Source: Comamonadaceae bacterium
GTDB taxonomy: Bacteria > Pseudomonadota > Gammaproteobacteria > Burkholderiales > Burkholderiaceae_C
Assembly: GCA_027490555.1 (NCBI GenBank)
Contig: JAIXXW010000327.1
Location: 1 to 18,216 of the forward strand
DNA length: 18,216 nucleotides
Direction of reading: 5' to 3'
Below are positions 7,665 to 14,337 of the stretch, piece after piece. Under the pieces are notes generated by a model. The model was given only the letters and a program-made list of their open reading frames with translations. It was not told the origin of the DNA and searched no databases. The number at the start of each line of letters is the position of its first letter. Position 1 is the stretch's first letter. The position numbers were made by a program, and so were the translations under genes.

Positions 7665-8660
7665 ATGAAATACACCACCTTGGGCCAAAGCCCCTTGAAA
7701 GTGTCCCGCCTGTGCTTGGGCACCATGATGTTCGGTGACCAGACACCTCTGGAAGACGCCCGCAGCATCGTGGCCGATGCGCAGGACCAGGGTTGCAACT
7801 TCATCGACACCGCCGATGTGTACAGCCTGGGCCGATCCGAAGAGATCGTGGGCCAGGTTCTGCAGGGGCAGCGACACCGCTGGGTCTTGGCCAGCAAGGT
7901 GGGCAACGCCATGTCGGACATGCCCAACCACCAGGGGTATTCGCGCAGCTGGATGTTGCGCGCCTGCGAGGCCAGTCTGCGCCGGCTGGCCACCGACCAC
8001 CTGGACATTTATTACCTGCACCGCGACTACAACGGCATGGGTCTGGAGGAGCCCTTGCGGGCCATCGAGGCCTTGTTGCGCGACGGCAAGATCCGCTATT
8101 GGGGTGTCTCCAATTTCAGGGGCTGGCGCATCGCCGAGATGGTCCACATGGCCCGCCAGATGAACATGCCCGGCCCCGTCGTGTGCCAGCCGTATTACAA
8201 CCTGCTCAACCGCTTGCCCGAGGTGGAAATTCTGGAGGCCTGCGGTCACCACGGCCTGGGCGTGGTGCCCTACAGCCCGATTGCGCGCGGCGTGCTGACG
8301 GGCAAATACGCGCCGGGCCAGGCGCCCGCCCAGGGCAGCCGCGCTGCGCGGGGCGACAAGCGCATCTTGGAGACCGAGTTCCGCGAAGAGTCGCTGCAGA
8401 TTGCACAAACGCTGGGCCAACATTGCCACCGCAAGGGGGTGTCGCTGGCGCACTTTGCCACCGCCTGGGTGCTGGCCAACCGCCATGTCAGCGCGGTCAT
8501 CGCCGGGCCGCGCACGCTGGCGCAGTGGCAAGACTATGCAGGGGCCTTGGAGGTGGAGATCACCGCAGAGGACGAAGCCCTGGTCAACCGCCTGGTGGCC
8601 CCGGGACACCCTTCCACCCCGGGTTACAACGACCCGTCCTACCCCTTGAACGGGCGCTGA
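7665..8660 (+). CDS. Aldo/keto reductase
   Basis: A 331-aa soluble NADPH-dependent oxidoreductase of the aldo/keto reductase superfamily, expected to be a TIM barrel that reduces an aldehyde or ketone. The catalytic tetrad is visible as Asp48 and Tyr53 (FIDTADVYSLG), Lys78 (LASKVG) and His119 (YYLHRDY). The strand-6 motif GVSNF and the late cofactor-binding segment AVIAGPRT are present. The start is set by AGGAG at 7651-7655, 9 nt before the ATG. Length and layout resemble the bacterial group once called voltage-gated potassium channel beta-like or YajO/Tas-like reductases. The FAD monooxygenase starts 38 bp after the stop, so the two probably share a transcript and may act on one aromatic or terpenoid substrate; this is inference only. 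Confidence 0.93.
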   Translation: MKYTTLGQSPLKVSRLCLGTMMFGDQTPLEDARSIVADAQDQGCNFIDTADVYSLGRSEEIVGQVLQGQRHRWVLASKVGNAMSDMPNHQGYSRSWMLRACEASLRRLATDHLDIYYLHRDYNGMGLEEPLRAIEALLRDGKIRYWGVSNFRGWRIAEMVHMARQMNMPGPVVCQPYYNLLNRLPEVEILEACGHHGLGVVPYSPIARGVLTGKYAPGQAPAQGSRAARGDKRILETEFREESLQIAQTLGQHCHRKGVSLAHFATAWVLANRHVSAVIAGPRTLAQWQDYAGALEVEITAEDEALVNRLVAPGHPSTPGYNDPSYPLNGR

Positions 8661-8698
8661 GCCCGCAAGTATTCCGGCTTGTGCCTGAACCTCGGCCC

Positions 8699-9898
8699 AT
8701 GAAGCGCCCAGACCGTCCGCAGCTGTTGATCGCCGGCGGCGGCATTGGTGGCCTGGCGGCCGCGTCGGCGTGTGCGCAGCAAGGCCTGCCGGTGTGCTTG
8801 ATCGAGCGCGCAGGGCAGTTCAGCGAGGTGGGCGCGGGCATCCAGCTGGGACCGAATGCGACGCGGATTTTGCAGCGCTGGGGATGCGGTCCGGCGCTCG
8901 ACCAGGTGGCGGCTTTCCCAGGCCAGCTGCTGGCCCGCGACGCCCGCACAGGCCAGATTCTGGGCCGTTTGCGCTTGGGGGAGCGCGCCCGCACCCGCTA
9001 TGGCGCGCCGTATGCCACCGTCCACCGCGCCGATTTGCAGGGCTTGCTGCTGCAGGCGGCCCACAACTCGGGGGTGGACATGCGCCTGGGGCAGACCCTG
9101 CAGGGTTGGGACGATGCCGAGCAGGGCTTGATGGTGAATACCCAGGAAGGCAGCTGTTTGCAGGCCAGCGCCCTGGTGGGTGCCGACGGCGTCTGGAGCA
9201 CGGTGCGCCAGCAACTGCTGGGCGATGCGCCGGCCCGCTTCACCGGGCATCTGGCCTACCGGGCACTGGTGGCGCAAGCGGATCTGCCTGCGCATTTGCG
9301 CTCGGACGAGGTCACCGTCTGGATGGGGCCGCGCCTGCACGTGGTGCATTACCCGGTGCGCAGTGGGCAGTGGCTCAATCTGGTGGCCATCGTGCACGGT
9401 GCTCAGCCGGATCGGCGTCAGGATTGGGACCAGGCCGGGCACACCCCGGCGCTGATGCAGGCCTTGGGTGCGGTGTGCCAGGATTTGCACGCGCGTTTGG
9501 CCTCGGTGCCCGCTTGGCGGCTGTGGGCGCTGCACGACCGCGTGCCCTTGCGTGCAGCCCATCACATGGCACAAGGCCGGGTGGCCCTGCTGGGCGATGC
9601 GGCGCACCCCATGCGGCCCTACCTGGCCCAAGGGGCGGGCATGGCCATCGAAGACGCACAGGCCCTGGCCGAATGCCTGAGCGCCAGGGGTCCGGTCGCC
9701 CAGCAGTTGCAGGCCTATGCCGCGCAACGTTGGGCACGCAATGCCCGCGTGCAAGCCCGTGCCCTGCGCAACGGCCGCATCTTCCATGCGCAAGGCGCGC
9801 TCGCGCTGGCGCGCAACCTGTCGATGCGGCTTGGGGGTGAACGCGTCATGGACCTGCCTTGGTTGTATGGCGCAGGACCCCTGAGCGCCATCGCTTGA
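8699..9898 (+). CDS. FAD-dependent aromatic monooxygenase (salicylate hydroxylase-like)
   Basis: A 399-aa group A flavoprotein monooxygenase, expected to hydroxylate an aromatic acid using NAD(P)H and oxygen. The N-terminal Rossmann motif GGGIGG (13-18) binds the FAD ADP part. The DG motif is at about 162-164 (GADGVWS), and the GD motif with Asp300 (LLGDAAHPMRPYLAQGAG) binds the FAD ribityl. These three motifs in order are diagnostic. The overall style is that of salicylate 1-hydroxylase and 3-hydroxybenzoate 6-hydroxylase, but the substrate cannot be read from sequence. No strong ribosome site precedes ATG 8699; an in-frame GTG at 8681 would add six residues. It follows the reductase closely and probably shares its transcript. 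Confidence 0.93.
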   Translation: MKRPDRPQLLIAGGGIGGLAAASACAQQGLPVCLIERAGQFSEVGAGIQLGPNATRILQRWGCGPALDQVAAFPGQLLARDARTGQILGRLRLGERARTRYGAPYATVHRADLQGLLLQAAHNSGVDMRLGQTLQGWDDAEQGLMVNTQEGSCLQASALVGADGVWSTVRQQLLGDAPARFTGHLAYRALVAQADLPAHLRSDEVTVWMGPRLHVVHYPVRSGQWLNLVAIVHGAQPDRRQDWDQAGHTPALMQALGAVCQDLHARLASVPAWRLWALHDRVPLRAAHHMAQGRVALLGDAAHPMRPYLAQGAGMAIEDAQALAECLSARGPVAQQLQAYAAQRWARNARVQARALRNGRIFHAQGALALARNLSMRLGGERVMDLPWLYGAGPLSAIA

Positions 9899-9939
9899 GG
9901 CGGTGGCCTGACGTACATTTCATACCCATCGACATTGGC

Positions 9940-9945
9940 AGGAAA
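9940..9945 (+). promoter_or_regulatory. Ribosome binding site fixing the transglycosylase start
   Basis: AGGAAA lies 6 nt before ATG 9952. It supports that start over in-frame codons upstream that would overlap the monooxygenase gene and hide the signal peptide. Confidence 0.65.
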
Positions 9946-9951
9946 ATTTTC

Positions 9952-11175
9952 ATGGCGCGCCATCATCCCGACAACCGGCCCCTGGCCCGAACAGGACTTG
10001 GCCTGGCCCTCTGGAGCGCGTTGGTGGCCATGCCAAGCGCCATGGCGCAAAGCACCGATTTGTCGGCCTGCATGGCCGAGTTGCGTCCTGCAGCGCGCTC
10101 AGCCGGTGTCCACGATGCCACCTGGTCGCGCCACACCGCAGGGCTGCAGGCCGATTTCAGCGTCATCGAGAAGTTGAATTTCCAGCCCGAATTCCGCACC
10201 GCGATATGGGATTACATGTCGGCCCTGGTGGACGACGAGCGCGTGGCCGATGGCCTGGCCCGCCTGGCGGAGCACCGACAGGTGCTGGAGCGGGCCGAAC
10301 AGCGCTTTGGCGTGGACCCTGCCACCGTGGTGGCGGTGTGGGGGGTGGAGAGCAATTTTGGTCAGACCTTCGGCAAATACCCCCTGGTGCAGGCGCTGGG
10401 CACGTTGTCGTGTCACGGGCGGCGGCAAAATTTTTTCCGGGGCGAATTTCTGGCGGCCTTGCGGATTTTGCAGGCCGGTCACATCCCACCGGATCGCCTG
10501 TTGGGCTCGTGGGCCGGGGCTTTTGGCCACACCCAGTTCATGCCCACCACCTTTGAGCGCCTGGCGGTCGATTTTGACGGGGATGGCCGCGCCGACCTCA
10601 TGGACAGCGCGGTGGACGCGCTGGGTTCGACCGCTCACTTTTTGGCCCGAGCCGGTTGGCAGCGTGGCCTGCCCTGGGGCATTGAGGTGAAGTTGCCAGC
10701 GGGCATTGCTTTGGCAGGGGAGGGGCGTCGCACCAAGCGCCCGGTGGCCGACTGGATGGCGCGGGGCGTTCGCCGCACGGATGGCTCGGCCCTGCCGGAA
10801 AGCTTGGGTTCAACGGGCTTGCTGACCCTGGCAGGGCCCAAGGGCCCGGCGTTTTTGGTGACGCGCAATTTTGATGCGCTGTACAGCTACAACGCGGCAG
10901 AAAGCTATGGTCTGGCGATTGCCCACCTGAGTGACCGCCTGCGGGGTGCGGGACCCTTCGTCACGCCCTGGCCCACGGACGATCCGGGCTTGTCACGCGC
11001 GCAGCGGCGCGAGTTGCAGGGATTGCTGGTGATGCGTGGCCACGAGATCGGTCCGGTGGACGGCATGTTGGGCGAGAAATCCCGCCAGGCCATCCGCCTC
11101 GAACAACAGCGCCTGGGCCACGAGGCCAATGGCCGGGGTGGTCAGAAAATTCTCCAGGCCTTGCGCGGCGGCTGA
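9952..11175 (+). CDS. Secreted lytic murein transglycosylase (MltB/SLT_2 family) with peptidoglycan-binding domain
   Basis: A 407-aa periplasmic enzyme that cleaves the MurNAc-GlcNAc bond of peptidoglycan, forming 1,6-anhydro ends. A Sec signal peptide covers residues 1-32, with cleavage predicted after AMA in SAMAQS. There is no lipobox cysteine, so unlike E. coli MltB the protein is probably soluble. The SLT_2 domain spans about 38-330. The catalytic glutamate is Glu133 in VWGVESNFG, and the GAFGHTQFMPTTF segment is typical of the family. A C-terminal PG_binding_1 domain (about 345-405) includes a GPVDGMLGEKSR segment. The gene lies 53 bp after the monooxygenase and converges with the hydroxylase operon, with stops 2 bp apart. 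Confidence 0.94.
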   Translation: MARHHPDNRPLARTGLGLALWSALVAMPSAMAQSTDLSACMAELRPAARSAGVHDATWSRHTAGLQADFSVIEKLNFQPEFRTAIWDYMSALVDDERVADGLARLAEHRQVLERAEQRFGVDPATVVAVWGVESNFGQTFGKYPLVQALGTLSCHGRRQNFFRGEFLAALRILQAGHIPPDRLLGSWAGAFGHTQFMPTTFERLAVDFDGDGRADLMDSAVDALGSTAHFLARAGWQRGLPWGIEVKLPAGIALAGEGRRTKRPVADWMARGVRRTDGSALPESLGSTGLLTLAGPKGPAFLVTRNFDALYSYNAAESYGLAIAHLSDRLRGAGPFVTPWPTDDPGLSRAQRRELQGLLVMRGHEIGPVDGMLGEKSRQAIRLEQQRLGHEANGRGGQKILQALRGG

Positions 11176-11180
11176 GCTCA
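11173..11180. other. Shared palindrome holding both stop codons of convergent genes
   Basis: TGAGCTCA is a perfect 8-bp palindrome. Its left half is the TGA of the transglycosylase and its right half, on the other strand, is the TGA of the hydroxylase large subunit. No terminator hairpin with a T-tract is visible in either direction here. Confidence 0.9.
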
Positions 11181-13445
11181 GGCCTTCAGCGGCAAAGCCC
11201 TCTGCCGTCGGCCTGTCAGCGCAAACAGCGCGTTGCCCACCGCCGGGGCCAGGGGTGGCACGGCCGGCTCGCCCACCCCGCCCGGGTGTCGGGTGCTGGG
11301 CACGATGTGTGTCTCCACCACGGGAGCCTGCTGCAGCGTGACCAGGGGGTAGCTGGGAAAATTGCTTTGCTGCACCACGCCGCCCACGATGTCGATCTGG
11401 CCGTACAGCGCGGCGCTCAGCGCATACACCACGCTGCTTTGCATTTGCTGGGCCACGGTGTCGGGGTTGACCACGGTGCCGCAGTCGATGGCGCAGACCA
11501 CGCGGTGGACACGGATCTGACCCGAGTCGATGGAGACCTCGGCGACCTGGGCCACGATGGCGCCAAAGGACTTGTGCAAGGCCAAGCCCTGCGCCCGGCC
11601 AGCCGGCAGAGGCCGGCCCCAGCCGGCTTGGCCTGCGGCCAGCTGCAGCACGGCGGCGTAGCGCGGCGCGTCTTTGAGCAGTTTCAGGCGAAAAGCCAGC
11701 GGGTCTTGTTGCGTGGCCACGGCCAGCTCGTCGATGAAGCTCTCCGAAAAGAAGGCGTTGTGCGAATGGCCCACCGAACGCCAAAAGCCCACGGGCACAC
11801 CCGAGCGGGTGGCCACATGGCTCATGTGCTGATTCAAAAAACCATAAGGCAGATCGAACAGGCCCTCCGATGTCGTCTTGTCCGGCATGTCGATGGGGCC
11901 CGAAAGGTGCGGCGCGGCGCGTGCCATCCAGCGCGGGGTGATGGCGTCGCCCGCCGATTGGATGCGCAGGCCGCTGACGTCGCCTTGCGCGTCGATCGAG
12001 GCCTGGAACTTCGCCAGGTGCATCGGTCGGTAAAAGTCGTGCGTCATGTCTTCCTCGCGCGACCACAGCACCTGCACGGGCGCGCCTTGGCAGGCCATGG
12101 CCACCTGCACGGCTTGGCCGACAAAGTCCACCTCCAACCTGCGGCCAAAGCCGCCACCCAGCAGCGTCACATGCACGGTGACTTGGTCCTCGTCGACGCC
12201 CGCCACCTTGGCCGCCATGGCGCGGGCCATTTGCGGCACCTGGGTGGGCACCCAGATCTCCACCTTCCCATCCTTGACTTGCGCGGTGCAGTTCATCGGC
12301 TCGAGGGTGGCATGGGCCAGGTAGGGTGCTTGGTACAGCGCATCGATGCGGCGGGCGGCCGTTTGCTCGGCCTTGAGGGGCAGGCCTTGCTCATGGAAGG
12401 TGAAGCCGCTTTCGGTGTTCAGGGCCAGGAGCAGCCGGGCCTGGATGCGGCTGGTGTCGGCAGCGTCCGCAGCAGGCGCGGGCCACTGCACCTTAACCGC
12501 CTGCGCGCCCTGGCGGGCCTGCCAGGTGTTGCGGGCCACCACGGCCAAGCCGCCGGTGCCGCCACCCCAGGCGTCCAGGGCCACCACCCGGCTCACACCC
12601 GGCATGGCCAGGGCTGCCTGGGTGTCCATGGGGGCGCTGGGGCCACCGAGCACCGGGTTCATGCGCACAGCGGCAAACAGCATGCCGGGCAAGCGCACGT
12701 CCATGCCGAACTGGGCCTGGCCCGTGACTTTGGCGGGGATGTCGCTGCGGGGGGCGCTGCGCCCGATCAGTTGCCAGTCCTGACGGGCTTTGGGCTGGAT
12801 GTGTGGGGGCGTGCTGCCAGCCGCCGCCTGAGCCAGCTGGCCGTAATGAGCGCTGGGGCCCGAGGCGTGTCGCAGCACGCCCTCGCGCACCGTGATCTCC
12901 TGGGCAGGGACTGTCCAGGCGGCGGCAGCGGCTTGCACCAGGCTGGCGCGCGCCGTGGCGGCGGCCATGCGCAGCGGGCCCCACAGGTCGGCCACCGAAG
13001 ACGATCCGCCTGTGGCGTTGATGCCCAGTTCGCGGGCGATCTTGGCCACCATCCACTCGGCCAGCTTGATCTTGGCGGGTTTGTGCTCGCCCTCGCTGTC
13101 CAGCGGGTGAAAGGGCAGGCTGGCCACCAGCATGGCCACATTGCCGTAAATGCTGTCGGCCCCGGCCTGTTCGAGGCGAACGCGGCCCATTGGCACGTCC
13201 AGCTCCTCGGCCACCAGCATGGCCAGCGCGGTGTGCACACCCTGGCCCATTTCGCTGCGGGGCATGGCCAGCACCACCGCGCCATCGGCGCTGATCTTGA
13301 TCCAGCCGTTCAGGGCCACATCGCCTGGTGTGGGGCGCATCAAGTCCGGGGAGCCCAGGCGTGAGCGGGCCGGCATCGCGCCCCAGCCCACCACCAGGGC
13401 GCCGGTGACGCCCAGGGCGCTCAGAATCCAGGTGCGGCGTTTCAT
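11178..13445 (-). CDS. Molybdopterin-dependent hydroxylase, large subunit (isoquinoline 1-oxidoreductase beta / IorB type)
   Basis: A 755-aa subunit of the xanthine oxidase superfamily that carries the molybdenum cofactor and hydroxylates aldehydes or N-heterocycles with water as the oxygen source. The N-terminus MKRRTWILSALG followed by a hydrophobic stretch resembles a twin-arginine signal, as is usual in IorB-type proteins, so the complex is probably periplasmic. Cofactor-binding features include SEMGQGVHTAL, HATLEPMNC and LLGGGFGRR. The expected active-site glutamate is Glu726 in GGVGEPAVPP near the C-terminus. The start ATG overlaps the stop of the iron-sulfur subunit (ATGA). No cytochrome c subunit and no XdhC-type maturation gene are in the window. 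The substrate is unknown. Confidence 0.92.
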   Translation of the reverse strand: MKRRTWILSALGVTGALVVGWGAMPARSRLGSPDLMRPTPGDVALNGWIKISADGAVVLAMPRSEMGQGVHTALAMLVAEELDVPMGRVRLEQAGADSIYGNVAMLVASLPFHPLDSEGEHKPAKIKLAEWMVAKIARELGINATGGSSSVADLWGPLRMAAATARASLVQAAAAAWTVPAQEITVREGVLRHASGPSAHYGQLAQAAAGSTPPHIQPKARQDWQLIGRSAPRSDIPAKVTGQAQFGMDVRLPGMLFAAVRMNPVLGGPSAPMDTQAALAMPGVSRVVALDAWGGGTGGLAVVARNTWQARQGAQAVKVQWPAPAADAADTSRIQARLLLALNTESGFTFHEQGLPLKAEQTAARRIDALYQAPYLAHATLEPMNCTAQVKDGKVEIWVPTQVPQMARAMAAKVAGVDEDQVTVHVTLLGGGFGRRLEVDFVGQAVQVAMACQGAPVQVLWSREEDMTHDFYRPMHLAKFQASIDAQGDVSGLRIQSAGDAITPRWMARAAPHLSGPIDMPDKTTSEGLFDLPYGFLNQHMSHVATRSGVPVGFWRSVGHSHNAFFSESFIDELAVATQQDPLAFRLKLLKDAPRYAAVLQLAAGQAGWGRPLPAGRAQGLALHKSFGAIVAQVAEVSIDSGQIRVHRVVCAIDCGTVVNPDTVAQQMQSSVVYALSAALYGQIDIVGGVVQQSNFPSYPLVTLQQAPVVETHIVPSTRHPGGVGEPAVPPLAPAVGNALFALTGRRQRALPLKA

Positions 13446-13978
13446 GCGGCACCGCCTTGGCGCATCTGTGCGGCGGCGCGGTGGATGGCCGCCCGGACAC
13501 GTTGGTAGGTGCCGCAGCGGCACAGGTTGGTGATGGCGGCATCGATGTCGGCATCGCTGGGTTTCGGGTTGTGCGCCAACAAGGCGGCTGCGGCCATCAG
13601 CATGCCGCTTTGGCAGTAGCCGCATTGCGGCACCTGTTCGGCGATCCAGGCGGCTTGCAAAGGATGGGGTTTGTCCTGCGTGCCCAAAGACTCGATGGTG
13701 ACGATGCGCCTGTGGGCCATGGCCGATACCGGTGTGACGCAAGCGCGCACAGGCTGTCCGTCCACATGCACCGTGCAGGCCCCACAAGCGGCCACGCCGC
13801 AGCCAAATTTGGTGCCTGTCAGGTTCAATTCATCGCGCAGCACCCACAGCAAGGGGGTGCTGGGCTCGGCGGAGGCAGTGCGGCTTTGGCCGTTGATGTT
13901 CAGTTGCACGGTGTGGATCGGGTAAGGGTGGTTCTGGCCTGATGTTAACGGCCCCAGGCCCTTGTGCAGAAGGGCCAT
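13442..13978 (-). CDS. (2Fe-2S)-binding small subunit of the molybdenum hydroxylase (IorA type)
   Basis: A 178-aa electron-transfer subunit that carries electrons from the molybdenum site through two [2Fe-2S] clusters. The plant-type ferredoxin cluster is bound by Cys60, Cys65, Cys68 (CGVAACGAC) and Cys80. The second, helical cluster is bound by Cys119, Cys122 (CGYC), Cys153 and Cys155 (CRC). It has no signal peptide and probably leaves the cell bound to the large subunit. The start is uncertain: from ATG 13978 there is a 23-residue tail without family resemblance and no good ribosome site. A GTG at 13909 would give VQLNINGQ at the front and 155 aa, nearer the family length. The stop overlaps the large subunit start. 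A tandem repeat array begins only about 12 bp upstream of the ATG. Confidence 0.9.
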   Translation of the reverse strand: MALLHKGLGPLTSGQNHPYPIHTVQLNINGQSRTASAEPSTPLLWVLRDELNLTGTKFGCGVAACGACTVHVDGQPVRACVTPVSAMAHRRIVTIESLGTQDKPHPLQAAWIAEQVPQCGYCQSGMLMAAAALLAHNPKPSDADIDAAITNLCRCGTYQRVRAAIHRAAAQMRQGGAA

Positions 13979-13990
13979 GATTTTGACCGT

Positions 13991-14062
13991 GTAGGAGCGC
14001 ACCCTGTGCGCGATGGTGGGTTTCACAGGCTGTCTTCGATCGCCCACAGGGTGGGCTCCCAC
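13991..14062. repeat. REP-like inverted pair, unit 1
   Basis: The forward element (13991-14013) reads GTAGGAGC, then a hairpin GCAC-CCT-GTGC, then GCGA. The inverted element (14040-14062), read on the minus strand, starts GTGGGAGC, then CCAC-CCT-GTGG, then GCGA. The head and tail are shared while the innermost G-C pair is exchanged for C-G. The head GTAGGAG matches the known REP style of Pseudomonas and Xanthomonas. Confidence 0.85.
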
Positions 14063-14084
14063 CTGCATGGCCAGGCCTGCCCGA

Positions 14085-14156
14085 GTAGGAGCGCACCCCG
14101 CGAGCGATGCGGGGTTTCACGGGCTGTCTCCGATCGCCCACAGGGTGGGCTCCCAC
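14085..14156. repeat. REP-like inverted pair, unit 2
   Basis: The inverted element (14134-14156) is identical to that of unit 1. The forward element keeps the GTAGGAGCGCACC head, but its stem has changed; an alternative hairpin CCCCGC/GCGGGG (14096-14114) becomes possible. Confidence 0.8.
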
Positions 14157-14178
14157 CTGCATGGCCAGGCCTGCCCGT

Positions 14179-14250
14179 GTGTGGGTGCACCCCATGGGCG
14201 ATGCGGGGTTTCACGGGCTGTGCCCGATCGCCCACAGGGTGGGCTCCCAC
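14179..14250. repeat. REP-like inverted pair, unit 3, forward element decayed
   Basis: The inverted element (14228-14250) is identical to those of units 1 and 2. The forward element is the most diverged: its head is GTGTGGGTG, and it contains the palindrome GGGTGCACCC (14183-14192) and CCCATGGG in place of the usual hairpin. Confidence 0.75.
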
Positions 14251-14272
14251 CGGCATGGCCAGGGCTGCCCAA

Positions 14273-14301
14273 GTGGGAGCGCACCCTGTGCGCGATGGTG
14301 G
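14273..14301 (+). repeat. Partial fourth unit with intact forward REP-like element
   Basis: The element at 14273-14295 starts GTGGGAGC with the stem GCAC/GTGC and tail GCGA. It differs from the inverted elements only by the paired exchange in the stem. Similarity to the other units ends near 14301, after GATGGTGG. It lies 37 bp from the kynU stop. Confidence 0.8.
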
Positions 14302-14337
14302 TTTGCGGCGGCAGGGGCCGGGGCCACCACAGGTTTT

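Larger units (their letters stand above)
13991..14301. repeat. 94-bp tandem array of paired REP-like hairpins
   Basis: Three full units start at 13991, 14085 and 14179, and a partial fourth starts at 14273. The anchor GCACCC recurs at 13999, 14093, 14187 and 14281, an exact 94-bp period. Each unit holds one forward REP-like element, a spacer with TTTCACRGGCTGT, an inverted REP-like element and a link with ATGGCCAGGSCTGCC. The array fills most of the 359-bp gap between the kynU stop and the iron-sulfur subunit start. Because 94 is not a multiple of 3, the reading frames through it shift each unit and no protein is expected. Confidence 0.95.

Noticed and set aside
11286..13364. 692-codon open frame on the plus strand
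   Set aside because: It is antisense to the hydroxylase large subunit and has the same low-complexity His/Gly/Leu composition as other shadow frames.
13991..14301. CRISPR array
   Set aside because: The whole 94-bp unit, including the parts that would be spacers, is repeated; there are no unique spacers, no 28-37 bp repeat pattern and no cas genes.
14302..14337. Terminator after kynU in the GC-rich stretch with a run of T
   Set aside because: The T run is on the plus strand, which is wrong for kynU, and the GC-rich part folds only imperfectly.
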